Below, piece after piece: positions 1-11,030 of a stretch of 64,000 nt of DNA. Source of the DNA: Chamaecyparis obtusa (Eukaryota > Streptophyta > Pinopsida > Cupressales > Cupressaceae). Position numbers and translations under genes: made by a program. Below the pieces are notes generated by a model. The model was not told where the DNA came from, did not search any database, and was given only the letters and a program-made list of their open reading frames with translations. Numbering within the stretch: position 1 is the stretch's first letter; each line of letters opens with the position of its first letter. The DNA is taken from NCBI GenBank assembly GCA_027943335.1, contig BSBK01002083.1, forward strand, positions 124,001-188,000. The letters are read 5' to 3'.

Positions 1-1834
1 CTTCAAAATAAATTATTAAAATTAATATTGTTTATTAGGGAGAATTTTTGCATGTCATAATCACTTATTCCTAATTTGTATTTTAACCTAAAATTTTTAA
101 ATTATATGACATAGTGAGTTCATTATTTGATATGTATTAATTTGTGACCTAATTTCTTACCGCTTCCTCATTTTCATGTTTTCACATATAGTTAACATTT
201 ATATTTTTAGGGTGAAAGAAAATTTTATTATTAGTAAACTTTAATTGTGTATAATTTGTAAATTAGATTTTGTATGTATTATTAGGGTTTGAGTAATGAT
301 TAATCATTTTTTCTTTTTAATCTCAAATCCCTTAATGTAATTTTTCATTTTGTATGTTACTTTAATTTTAGGGTTTTTAATAGTTTCATTTTATTTTTTA
401 GTTGGTTAATCTTTTATAGGCATGTTATTAGGGTTACTTTTATAAGGTTAAAATTTTAGGTTTCCCTAATCATACACATTTTATAATTATATTGTCATTT
501 TATATTTGAGACATCTATTAAGGTAATTATTTTATCTTATTGATTTAACCCATTACTGAATAGATTTTATTCTAGGGCTAAATCTATTTTGCATTAAATG
601 GGTTTTACTCTTAGGTAGGATCATTAATTTTTATTTTCAAAATAACAGATAATTATGAACATAACATTTTATTTATCTCATTGTATAAACCTTTCATAAC
701 TTAATAATTTTTGTGTCTTAAGTATGATTATATTTTCATTTTTATTTTTATGATACTTGTTTTCAAATAAGTATTAATAAATAATAAATAATTTTGTAAG
801 ATTAACACATTACATAATGTTTTTGTTATTATGATTAAGATGAACTAATGTTGGTTATTTTGTGTGTGGAGGAAATTAAAGAATAAACTATTATGCACGG
901 CACTCATAAATTATGAGGGAAATTTATCTCGAACCAACATTGTAATGATTTATTATACATATTTAGGGTTAGTTGCGCGATTAGGTCCTGTGAAAGGGCA
1001 TGTCCTTTCACAGGGAACCAGTGCGAATTATATTTATAATCAGTTAAATTGTAAACACAACAACAATTCTATCACGACAAAAAATGTACCTTCTCATAGA
1101 TTGAAACTTAATGTCTCAAGATCTCAGGGATGGATATCTGATAAGTACTTATACCTGTTGATTTTATAGATTTTTTTTATGTTTTGTCAGTTTCTTGGAT
1201 TACTCTCTAACCAGGGTATCCTATTATGCTTTCTATTTTATACATTATTTATGATCAATTTTTACAATTGTAATAATAGTAGCATGGTCTGGGAACCTGT
1301 TACTATTTCCTTTGGGCTCTTAAGTTGAGTTAAAAATCATAGGACCTATTGTATAAATTGTTGTAAATTTTGTTTTAATAGTAGCTTGTAGGGTGATGGT
1401 CTTGTTTTGCAGAAATGAGTTATCTTAAAACCGTCTCTAGTTACTTATGGTATTGAATGTATTTGACTCTATTTTCAAATTTGTATTAGGCACTGGTCTA
1501 TCTATTCTTTTGAAATTGTCATTTATTTCTTTCTGTGGGATATATTTCAAATTTGCTACTTTATCTATAAAACATTAGATTAGGTTTAGCGTTAGTTCAT
1601 AGCATTAGTTTAAATATCTAACTATCCGTCTATTAGGATATTCAGTTACATTATCTTCCAAGGATCAGTAACCTCTTTGGAAGGAATTTTGTTGTTTACG
1701 CACGTTGTTTGTGTAGTTAGACAGTATATTCAGTTTAGGCCTACCAACCTTGGTTCGATTGAACCAGAATTGTAGAGGTGTTTATTGTGCCTGTCAGTTG
1801 GCCTCAAAATGACCAGCATTTTTGAGCACCATCA
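1..1834 (+). repeat. 5' LTR, partial (first ~530 bp missing)
   Basis: Base 1 corresponds to about 7095 in the 3' LTR, so about 530 bp of the LTR lies outside the window. The LTR ends at CACCATCA, a one-base change from CACCAACA in the 3' copy. It keeps a perfect inverted repeat at 987-1014 that the 3' LTR has lost. Confidence 0.85.
987..1014. repeat. Perfect hairpin in LTR
   Basis: The 11-base arms CCTGTGAAAGG and CCTTTCACAGG are exact inverted repeats around a 6-base loop. The related solo LTR keeps the hairpin at 39208-39235 with one substitution. The 3' LTR at about 8256 lacks it precisely. Conservation in two diverged LTRs suggests a structured RNA role, which is inference. Confidence 0.75.
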
Positions 1835-1837
1835 AAT

Positions 1838-1855
1838 TGGCGACTCTGCTGGGGA
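1838..1855 (+). promoter_or_regulatory. Primer binding site (PBS)
   Basis: TGGCGACTCTGCTGGGGA begins three bases after the LTR end. TGG at the start pairs with the CCA end of a tRNA. This type of PBS is known from plant Ty3/gypsy elements of the Tat/Ogre group, but I cannot confirm the exact tRNA here. Confidence 0.75.
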
Positions 1856-2103
1856 TCAACCTATCAGTGAATGTCAGCTTCAGAATCTCTGGTTAAGTTG
1901 TGAAGACTCTACTGGGAGAAAGATTCATAACAGTTATTAATTCCTCACAGGAAGGGAGGTGGCGACTCTAAAATTCAATTTTAGGTGAAGCCTATGTTAG
2001 GGAGAAGATCTCTAACAAACAAACGGTTCATCAAATTGGAACCAAACAAAGAAGAAAGGATTACATGAAGTGAAAGTGATCGGTTTAAAGTTTCTCTAAT
2101 CCA

Positions 2104-3166
2104 TTGTATAACATGGATAATGAGCGAGAGACCATTAATGATCACTATGATGATCAACACCAGGGGGATGAATCAGGCATGTCTCCCTTGAATGCATTCA
2201 TTACTTTAGAACGGTATGATAATAAAAATGTGGTGAGTTTATTTATGAGGATGATTAATATCTTCAGTAAAATACCTTATGATATCAGACCAAGTTTTGT
2301 AAACAAGATGTACAGTTTAGGAGTAACTAGTGAACAGGTAGATCTCCTTCTTGAAATCACATACGAAGCTGTAATGGGGGCACAAAAACCTAATGATTGA
2401 AATGAACAAGAAAATTAAAATCAAGTTGAAGAAAAATCTATACATGGTAGGATTTGTATCAAGTCAGATATAAATGGCTGCGATGGTGAGGAAAATCACC
2501 TCAGTACAGAACAAATTTCAAATCTGTTAGATACCGAATATCAAAAGTATGTGCAAGAAAATAAATTAAACCTTTATTATAGCCGTGAGGATGGGCATGA
2601 TCGAGTGGTGTTTGATGAATATCAAGAGGGAGAGATATCTCAAGGAGGAGATATTTCTATGGAGGGTTTTAGAAACTCTTCAAATTTTCTAAACAATGAG
2701 GATGAAACGTTGCAGTATAATGAATCCCAGAAAGATTAGTTCAACACACTCTATAGTACCTTTGAACATAAAGTTGAGAATGATGAAGAACCAGAGGTAA
2801 GTATTCATGGAGGTACATTTCTAAACCCTTTTTCTGGTGAAATAGAAAATAATTTAGAAAAGCACTATAGTGTGATAGAAAATGAAATTACATTTGAAAA
2901 AATAAATGCATTATTTCTGCAGGATACAAATGGAAATGTTATGTACTCTAATTTGTTTTTTGAGGAAGATAAAATATATTTAGTATATAAGGATATTTTA
3001 CAAATATGGAAAATACGATATGATAATTGCAAAAATTTGGTGAGGACAAATTTACATATTACGTGTATTTCAGAAGTGACATCAATGGTAGATTTCGTGT
3101 TGTATGACCAAAATCATATTTATGATAGAGGTAAGGTTTTTATTTTTCTAGGTATGGGGAACAGGT
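2104..3166 (+). pseudogene. Degenerate leader ORF of the LTR element, unknown product
   Basis: One frame stays open over about 350 codons, broken only by stops near 2398, 2416 and 2737. It begins with Met-Asp-Asn-Glu-Arg after the LTR leader. The product would be acidic, rich in Asn, Asp and Glu, with no zinc knuckle, protease or gag motif that I can see. An AG/GTGAGT 5' splice-site match lies at the end of the frame near 3166, followed by a T-rich stretch ending CTTCTAG near 3314, so an intron is possible. Ogre elements are known to have an extra ORF upstream of gag; this may be a remnant of one, but that rests on position only. Confidence 0.45.
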
Positions 3167-3424
3167 GAGTATATTTTTGCTTTTTCATTTTCCAAATGTT
3201 TTTCTTTTCTAAGTGGATAACTTATGAGTTGTGTCAATCACTTCTTTCCCCCTTTTCATTCAATTATTTTGACCTTCCTTAATTTCTTGTACCCATTAAT
3301 TTAATTCTTCTAGCTGTGCAAATTTCATTTTCTACACATTGTTGAAACACTATTGATTTTCTACACATAACTTTTGGCCAGAAAATTTAATCAATGTCTA
3401 ACTGGATCTATCTAGTGCAGTGCA

Positions 3425-4704
3425 CCAATTCATCATCAGCAAGTATGGAATTTCAGATACCCGATTGCCTATCTTCTTTTCAACTCCAAACAACGAATTG
3501 GGTATATGGATTTCACCTAGAAAGCAGACTGCTCAAAATCTAGGGTTTCAAGAATTTAGATTTTGCCTCTGGGCAACATTTTAGACAAGATGGTGAAATT
3601 TGGCACTTATGTGGCAGCAAGTGTAGCGAGGGTGATAACAATGATATACCATGCTTTCCGTAGTCGGGGCCAATTCTACCTTGCTATGCTATATCTGTCT
3701 ACATCAAAAATAAGCCTAGTGCTCCTTTTAAATATGGGATTGGTGATTATGTGCAGTATGTGGCAACTAATTAAGATAATATTTCTTGGAACTCTTCAGG
3801 AAGCCGAAGTGGAGCGGTTGAATGAGCAATCATGGAGAGAGGTTATGGAAATTCTCTTTGCAATCACTATATTTCATGAAGAATTTTCAGTCACCTTTTT
3901 AGAAATGATGTCAGTTTTGCTGCTAATTAAGGCCTTTCATTGGCTCACACAAAAGAGGGTTGAGTATATTGAAACAACTCCTTCCTGGAGCTCTTCTTTT
4001 CATTTGAGTATATGATATTGGCAACAACCACAATATTGACTTTCCTGAAATATGTCTTTTATGGAGCTTGAATTAAGTCTTGTTCAGCCTAGCTGTCTAC
4101 AGAATAGTACAATTTCTGGTTGTTTGCCAAGTGTGACAATATCTCATCTTAAGAATCTAGTAGAATTGAACTTCATCTTAGAGGAATAAAAATTCTTGGT
4201 TTTCTGAAGGTGAATAGCATTGTAGTCAGAGGTTGTAAAAGTTTGAGCAGAGTAGATTTTGAGAACTTGATGAATGTGGTAAAATTGACCATCTGCGACT
4301 GTCTCGAGCTTGAGAAATTGCCAGAACTTGCAAGTCTATGTCAGCTCAAGATGGTTTTATTGAATAAATGTCTAAAGCTGAAGAAAATAACACTACCAGC
4401 AACACTTACCAAGTTTACTGTGCAATGCTCTAGAGATTTGCAAACAGTGGTAGGAATATATTGTAGTACTGATGTTGAAGAGATACATATTAGTAAATGT
4501 CCAGAGCTTGAGTTCAATGAGTTAACCATTGCCCAACCCAAATTGTTGAAGACAATTGCCATTGACAGCTGTGAGAAGATGCAGAAAATAACAGGTATTG
4601 AAAAATTGCATTCACTGGAGAGAATGCAACTCTTCTATTGCAACAATGAAACAGTTTGGAATTGTATTCTAAACATGGAGCCCCAGTTCTATCAGCCAAA
4701 TTAG
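3425..4704 (+). pseudogene. Captured LRR fragment of a plant disease-resistance (NBS-LRR) gene
   Basis: From about 4050 to 4704 the + strand encodes degenerate leucine-rich repeats of the plant resistance-protein type: repeated L-x-x-L-x-I-x-x-C-x-x-L-x-x-L-P units, e.g. LTICDCLELEKLPEL near 4283. A frameshift lies near 4190; upstream of it the other frame gives more LRR-like sequence (HLKNLVELNF). In the family, such LRRs sense effectors or regulate the NB-ARC switch. No TIR, CC, P-loop or NB-ARC motif is present, so only the LRR part was captured. The stretch 3425-4050 is open in patches (the longest reading runs 3563-4015) but I do not recognise it; it may be flanking or intronic sequence. 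The fragment lies between the leader ORF and the CDCA7 fragment inside the retroelement. Confidence 0.65.
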
Positions 4705-4959
4705 TACCGGTCACATTAATCCTAATGATTTGGTGAGCGCAATCATCTTATGTACTGTGGTTGTGGTTAAATCTTGTGCGACAACAAATATGATTAATGA
4801 CTTCATTTAAGGATGTGATTTGAATCCATGGCTGAAGTTTGAGATCTGGCTAGGTGAATGGTTAATTACCTCAGTAATTACCAACCAAGATGAAATACAC
4901 AGTTACATTCTTAACAAGGGCTCTTGTTTTCCCTTTGATTATGTTTTTACTGACCAGGC

Positions 4960-5510
4960 AGTAATTGAAGATGTAGCGGTGAAGAAGGGGTACAAGGTAA
5001 CGATACCGAAAAAAAAGGGGAGAAGGAGCATACAAGCGTACCAAGTCTCCAAGAGTTCGTGTCATTAGAGGAAGGGTTTATGACTTTGAAAATGGAAAGA
5101 CTTTCCACCAGTGCCGACAGGAGACATTGGAGTTCATGGCATCTTGTAGAAATGTCAGGAACGCCAAAACATGCACAATGAATTTTTGCCCCAAATGCTT
5201 GTTGAACAGATACAGAGAGAAGGTTGAAGAGGCATCTAAGTCCGACAAGTGGAAATGCCCAAGGTGTAGAGGGATATGCAACTGTAGTATCTGCATGAAA
5301 AAAGCAAGGATGTGTCCCTACTGGAATTCTTTCACATGCAGCAAAGGTGACTGGCTTTGCCTCAGTCTCAGATTTACTACAATGCGAAGGACTTAGTCTG
5401 GATCAAGTTGATGCTTTAAATTATTCACAACTGGATGGTCTATTTGAATCTATATGTTTTGGAGTTGTGGATGTGAAAGATCTTGTGAAGAAATTGAAGC
5501 TTGTGTAGGG
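4960..5510 (+). pseudogene. Captured CDCA7-like zinc finger (zf-4CXXC_R1), frameshifted
   Basis: The frame through 5043-5330 reads RVYDFENGKTFHQCRQETL, then C-x-x-x-FCPKCLLNRY and CPRCRGICNCSIC. This is the cysteine-rich 4CXXC_R1 domain of CDCA7/CDCA7L proteins, nuclear DNA-binding factors that in animals recruit the remodeller HELLS and in plants occur as a multigene family. A frameshift near 5318 moves the conserved continuation PTGILSHAAKVTGFASVSDL to another frame, which runs to a stop at about 5506. The first Cys of the usual C-H-Q-C motif is Phe here, so a zinc ligand is lost. The piece 4820-5040 upstream may be its N-terminal extension; it shares the Lys/Arg-rich run KKKG. Domain identity is strong; the function is lost or reduced. 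Confidence 0.8.
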
Positions 5511-5548
5511 TTCTTTGATTTCCAAATAGCCATTTGATACGTCTATAA

Positions 5549-6072
5549 AGAAGTAATGCATTTCATCTCTCATTCAACTCCTCAAAGATGAGAAGATTAA
5601 GAAGATCTTTAGTAAATGCTCATCTCCTTCAAAAAAGGGAAAAGTTCAGAAGACATTTGACCAATCACCTGCGCCTTTAGAGGCAAAGTGCATCTCGTCT
5701 TGTGAAGAAATAGCTAATTTGAGTAAAAGCAATAAAAAGATCAAGAAAGAGAGCAAAATTAAGGACAAGATGATTGCTAATGAAGGAAAATTGGATATTG
5801 AAAAGAACGTGGATAAGGTGTCAGAAGGCTTGAGTTTGGGTAACGGGAAAGTGACAACCAAAAATAAGATTAAAACTAAGAACAACGACAAGATCAAGGG
5901 AGAAGTGGAGATTCCCAAGAAGGATCTTAAAGATAAAGATATACATGGAACGAAGAGAAGAACGGACTCAGATGTTTTATCATGCCATACCATTTCAGAA
6001 CCTTCAAATCTTAAAATTAATGGCTTGTGTTCTTTTGTCATCAAAAGAAGGATCTACGCGAACAATAAATGA
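5549..6072 (+). pseudogene. Lys-rich continuation of the captured CDCA7-like gene
   Basis: An open frame follows the zinc-finger piece and encodes a strongly basic, low-complexity protein (SKSNKKIKKESKIKDK, then KTKNNDKIKGEVEIPKKDL). Plant CDCA7-like proteins often have a Lys-rich linker after the zinc finger, so this is probably the same captured gene. No C-terminal globular domain can be recognised. The reading frame ends shortly before the 3' LTR. Confidence 0.4.
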
Positions 6073-6760
6073 ACATGATGAACTGATTTCAAGAGTGAAA
6101 CTTGAGGTTGAAACAAACAAGGGCAGCATTCCAAGTCCATCCTTCTTTCCTTCTGAAGCTTATGGCAGCATGAGTTGTTGCCCTTTACTCTTCAAGCAAC
6201 CCCTGGCATGAAATTAAAGAAAAACCCTAAACCTAATGATATCAGGATCACATTTCAAATAATGGTAAGTATTGAGGTAAGAAATTTATTTCATTATCTT
6301 GAAAGGTAAAAGTATTATTATTCAAGTTTATTGATATAATTTCTTAAAAGAAGAAATATATTATTGTGAAATATTTTAACACGGAATCATTAATGAGATT
6401 AATGCTTTTCTATTATTTTTGTTCTCAATCTAACCCTTAGATTCATATGAGTGATTTCGAATAATTTTTATTAATATTATGTTTCAAAGCGATCTGCTTC
6501 TCCAGAGAAGTCTGGATTCTCACTGTGCCCAAGTATGGACACACGTCCCCAATTGGAGCCACTGTTGGCACCTGAAAATTCAGGCCAAAATAGAACAGAA
6601 TGTCAGGGAAGTATCATATATATTTTCATATTTTCCTATGATAAAAAATTAAGATGATAAAGGAGCAAATGTATTTCCATTTGTTAATTATCTTTCCAAA
6701 AAGCATATTTAATTTTAAAAATAAATAATTATTGAAAAAATAAAATAGGTTGGAAAAAAG

Positions 6761-6851
6761 GCAGCGAGAGGGAGTTGAACACTCAACCTCTCAAGCCATC
6801 CTTTCTTCCTACCTATCTACCCTCCTACCCCCTAACCAATTAACCTATATG
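6761..6851 (-). repeat. tRNA-like block in LTR, antisense (copy 1)
   Basis: Read on the minus strand, an A-box-like GGTTAATTGGTTAG is followed about 55 bases later by a B-box-like GTTCAACTCCC flanked by GAGAGGTTGA, the layout of a class II (Ser/Leu-type) tRNA. The acceptor stem is not convincing, so this is probably a tRNA-derived module rather than a tRNA gene. Confidence 0.45.
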
Positions 6852-6944
6852 CAGGGAGTTATCTACCTCTTAATCACCTTTTGTAATAAGTGATTATTAT
6901 CTATTTATATATTGTCTATTTTTAATGTTAAAAGGAAAAAAGAA

Positions 6945-7037
6945 TGGGGAGAGGGAGTTGAACACTCAACCTCTCAACACATTCCTTCTTTCCTACCCAA
7001 CTACCTAAATCTACCCCCATTACCAACTACTCTATGT
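6945..7037 (-). repeat. tRNA-like block in LTR, antisense (copy 2)
   Basis: A second copy of the same module, 184 bp downstream. The minus strand reads TAGAGTAGTTGGTAA (A-box-like) and later GTTCAACTCCC (B-box-like). The solo LTR has the same pair at 37805-37893 and 38074-38160, so the doubled module is an old feature of the family. Confidence 0.5.
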
Positions 7038-7322
7038 TATTCTTCAAGAGTATATGTATGAATAAATATATAAACATAAGATAACCATATTTCCTTCAAA
7101 ATAAATTATTAAAATTAATATTATTTATTAGGGAGAATTTTTGCATGTCATAATCACTTATTCCTAATTTGTATTTTACCCTAAAATTTTTAAATTATAT
7201 GACATAGTGAGTTCATTATTTGATATGTATTAATTTGTGACCTAATTTCTTATTGCTTCCTCATTTTCATGTTTCACATATACTTAACATTTATATTTTT
7301 AGGGTGAAAGAAAATTTTATTA

Positions 7323-7498
7323 TTATTATTATTATTATTATTTGAAAAAAACAAGTGGACGGAGCCACTATATATATTATTTAAAATTAAAAACAGGTTC
7401 AAGGGTTCATTCGGGAAAGAACCTAAAAGAAAACTCGAAATCGTCACCCGATACAAAGATTGCAGGAGATATTCCAGCACATCCATCTCAATTAATCA
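7323..7498 (-). mobile_element. Small (TAA)n-tailed retroposon inserted in the 3' LTR
   Basis: The 176 bp are absent from the 5' LTR. They are flanked by a 7-bp direct repeat TTTATTA (7316-7322 and 7499-7505). On the minus strand the insert ends in a (TAA)n run, the 3' tail of a LINE or SINE. At 176 bp it is a SINE or a strongly 5'-truncated LINE. No coding capacity. Confidence 0.7.
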
Positions 7499-9074
7499 TT
7501 TATTAGTAAACTTTAATTGTGTATAATTTGTAAATTAGATTTTGTATGTATTATTAGGGTTTGAGTAATGATTAATCATTTTTTCTTTTTAATCTCAAAT
7601 CCCTAAATGTAAATTTTCATTTTTTATGTTACTTTAATTTTAGGGTTTTTAATAGTTTCATTTTATTTTTTAGTTGGTTAATCTTTTATAGGCATGTTAT
7701 TAGGGTTACTTTTATAAGGTTAAAATTTTAGGTTTCCCTAATCATACACATTTTATAATTATTTTGTCATTTTATATTTGAGACATCTATTAAGGTAATT
7801 ATTTTATCTTATTGATTTAACCCATTACTGAATAGATTTTATTCTAGGGCTAAATCTATTTTGCATTAAATGGGTTTTACTCTTAGGTAGGATCATTAAT
7901 TTTTATTTTCAAAATAAAAGATAATTATGAACATAACATTTTATTTATCTCATTGTATAAACCTTCCGTAACTTAATAATTTTTGTGACTTAAGTATGAT
8001 TGTATTTCATTTTTATTTTTATGATACTTGTTTTCAAATAACTATTAATAAATAATAAATAGTTTTGTAAGATTAACACATTACATAATGTTTTTGTTAT
8101 TATGATTAAGATGAACTAATGTTGGTTATTTTGTGTGTGGAGGAAATTAAAGAATAAACTATTATGAACGACACTCATAAATTATGAGGGAAATTTATCC
8201 CTAACCAACATTGTAATGATTTATTATACATATTTAGGGTTAGTTGCGCGATTAGGTGAACCATTGGGAATTATATTTGTAATCAGTTAAATTGTAAACA
8301 CAACAATTCTATCACGACAAAAAATGTACCTTCTCACATATTGAAACTTAATGTCTCAAGATCTCAGGGACGGATATCTGATAAGTACTTATACCTGTTG
8401 ATTTTATAGCTTTTTTTTATGTTTTGTCAGTTTCTTGGATTACTCTCTAACCAGGGTATCCTATTATGCTTTCTATTTTATACATTATTTATGATCAATT
8501 TTTACAATTGTAATAATAGTAGCATGGTTTGGGAACCTGTTACTATTTCCTTTGGGCTCTTAAGTTGAGTTAAAAATCTTAGGACCTATTGTATAAATTG
8601 TTGTAAATTTTGTTTTAATAGTAGCTTGTAGGGTGATGGTCTTGTTTTGCAGAAACAAGTTATCTTAAAAACGTCTCCAGTTACTTATGGTATTGAATGT
8701 ATTTGACTCTATTTTCAAATTTGTATCTGGCACTGGTCTATCTGTTCTTTTGAAATTGTCATTTATTTCTTTCTGTGGGATATATTTCAAATCTGCTATT
8801 TTATCTACAAAACATTAGATTAGGTTTAGCGTTAGTTCATAGCATTAGTTTAAATATCTAACTATCTGCCTATTAGGATATTCAGTTACATTATCTTCCA
8901 AGGATCGGTAACCTCTTTGGAAGGAATTTTGTTGTTTACGCACATTGTTTGTGCAGTTAGACAGTATATTCAGTTTAGGCCTAGCAGCCTTGGTTCGATT
9001 GAACCAGAATTGCAGAGGCATTTATTGTGCCTGTCAATTGGCCTCAAAATGACCAGCATTTTTGAGCACCAACA

Positions 9075-11030
9075 GGCATCACCCTTCCCGGTGACTCTAA
9101 CCTTATTAACTGTCAATTTGCATGTGATGATACCTCTATCTTTTTTGAAGCTTTTGAGGAAAAAATTGTTTCTTTGCATAATAAACTCACCTCCTTCTGC
9201 TCTATCTCCGGTGCTCGCCTTTCCCAAACTAAATCAATTTTTCTTGGCTGGAATGATCTTCCTCCCGATTGGTTCAACAAGTTTAATTTTCAATGGGGCA
9301 GACCTCAAAAGATTGTTCGGTACCTCGGTATCCCCTTCTCTATAGAACCCTCCCTTAAGGATATGTGGCTCTGGGTCAAGGATAAGATCTATGAAAAGAT
9401 CAATAAATGGCATAATAAATCCCTCTCCTTGGCTGGTAGAGTTCAGGTGTGCCAAAAAATTCTCTCTTATAATGTTTAGTACTCCTTCGCTTGGATGTTT
9501 AATAACTATCAAATTTTGGAAATTCAGAAAGCCATTAGGAATTTTTTATGGTCTGATGGTAAAGGAAATAAGAAATGTCATGCTGTGAAGTGGGATTGGT
9601 GCCACATGGACAAGCTCCTTGGGGGATTGGGTTTAAAGGACCTTAAGACTTAAGGGACTTCCCTTGCTGCCAAATGGATCTTCCACTCTCTGAAAGGTGA
9701 TGAGCCATGGAAGGTCCTTGTTAGATGTAATATTGAGAGGGGGATCCCTCAAAAGGATAAGTCTTGAAAGAACCTCCCTTTCTATGATATCATTGTGGGT
9801 AACTTCCTTGTTCTTGTTCAAGGCTCTGCGGTCTTTAAGACTATTTGGAAAGTATGGGAGCATATTAAGCAGTTCATCCCTAATAGGACCTTCTTTGAGC
9901 ATAAACTTCTATATGGTGAAAGATCGATTTGGTGGAATCTCCACCTTTTAGGTAAACCCCTTGCCCTCTCCCAAGGGTTCTCTGCTAAGCACTGGAATAA
10001 CCTGGGCATCTCTCAATTCATATGTCTCTTTGAGAAGGATCACCTTATTAGTTGGGAAGACCTTAGCTCCAAATTCCACATTCCTCTATCCCAAAAGAAA
10101 ACATATAATATTATTGTCAAAGCTTGTAAGGACCTCCCCACTGCCTGTCATGTTGATTCTCATAGATTTCTGAAGATTAAATGGTCGGATGGAACCATAG
10201 TCACTAAAATTAAAGCTAAAAATATTTACAAAATTATTGATACTAATGAAGATATCATTAACCATGTTAACAAACCTTGGTATACTGACTTGGATTCTAA
10301 TTTATGGAAAAAACACTTTGACAAACTTTGGAAATCTCCTATCGACCCTAAGATCAAATGCTTCAAATGGCTTATGTTGTTGGACAGACTTCCCTTAAGG
10401 AAAGATCTTGTTGTTAATGAATTTTGCAATTTTTGTAGACGTCCTGAGTCCTGCAGACATATTTTGTTTGACTATTATTTTGCTAAAAATATATGGCGTA
10501 TGTTTGGTATCACCTATCCTAGTTTTGTGAATATTTTTGAAATTATCACTGGTTACATTGAAGGTTTAAACAAGGACACTAACATGTTTTGGAGCATTCT
10601 ATCTACTAACATTCTTTGGCAGGTATGGAAGAGCAGAAATGAAGAAAGGTATCAAGATTCTCCCAGGTCCCTTACTGATTTTTTTTAAAAACTCACATAT
10701 TTTAAAATCTACTCGTAGGTTAACGTGAACATGACAATTGAAAGAAAGAAGCTGAAAAGATTCCTTCAAATGGGGCACTCCACCATGTTCATGTATGAAT
10801 TGAAAGATGGCTATGATTGGAGAAGGCATATAAACAACTTTGTCAACTTTGAAGAGACTCTGAAGAAGCTCACAGAAGAAGTCAACAAGAACAACAATGC
10901 GACGGATCACCAAATCAGCATGCTGGCTCAAATTCAGGATAAGAAGAACATTGCCTGGATGAAAGGCCCATTGGGATGGACTGTTTGGGTTGAGGCCCAG
11001 GATGATATTCTCATTAATTATGTGTTCTAG
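9075..11030 (+). pseudogene. L1-type LINE ORF2, C-terminal half (RT end, zf-RVT, tail)
   Basis: One frame runs from the LTR junction to 11030 with only nonsense codons (about 9477, 9651, 9765, 10686, 10716) and no frameshift. It starts in RT motif C, where the usual F-A-D-D reads QFACDDT with one extra codon before the Asp pair. Then come LGIPF and FLWSDG blocks typical of plant L1 RT, and the zf-RVT domain near 10370-10500 (FKWLMLLDRLP, then C-x-x-C and H ligands in CNFCRRPESCRHILF). Residues match the minus-strand LINE at 30.4-36.5 kb, so both are one family. The RT N-terminus and endonuclease would lie left of the window, separated by the LTR element. Confidence 0.85.

Larger units (their letters stand above)
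1..9074 (+). mobile_element. Non-autonomous LTR retrotransposon carrying host gene fragments (5' end outside window)
   Basis: Two long direct repeats (1-1834 and 6563-9074) flank a 4.7-kb interior. The left repeat is followed two bases later by a PBS, and the right one begins TGTTGGCACC and ends CACCAACA, the TG...CA form of an LTR. The interior has no recognisable gag, protease, RT, RNase H or integrase. It holds a degenerate leader ORF, a resistance-gene LRR fragment and a CDCA7-like fragment. No purine-rich PPT is visible directly before 6563; the bases there read GGAGCCAC. The LTRs are very similar by eye, which suggests a fairly recent insertion. The element lies inside a LINE whose 3' half resumes at 9075. 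Long LTRs and the PBS type suggest an Ogre/Tat-derived family, which is inference. TSD cannot be checked because the 5' LTR start is outside the window. Confidence 0.8.
6563..9074 (+). repeat. 3' LTR
   Basis: Starts TGTTGGCACC and ends CACCAACA. It aligns throughout with the 5' LTR at 1-1834 and, less closely, with the solo LTR 37571-40178. Differences from the 5' LTR include a 176-bp retroposon insertion (7323-7498) and a loss of about 30 bp that removes the hairpin. The following five bases (GGCAT) would be the TSD, but its partner is outside the window. Confidence 0.85.

Noticed and set aside
3563..4015. 150-codon open frame as a membrane protein gene
   Set aside because: It is hydrophobic in patches but has no start context or family resemblance and sits in a captured, frameshifted region. 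Other frames of the same DNA look no worse.
6761..6851. Functional tRNA gene
   Set aside because: A- and B-box-like parts exist, but no acceptor stem or clear anticodon arm could be paired by eye. Recorded as tRNA-like repeat instead.
7274..7486. 70-codon minus-strand ORF
   Set aside because: It runs across a TTA microsatellite and a small retroposon insertion inside an LTR; Asn-rich part is the simple repeat.
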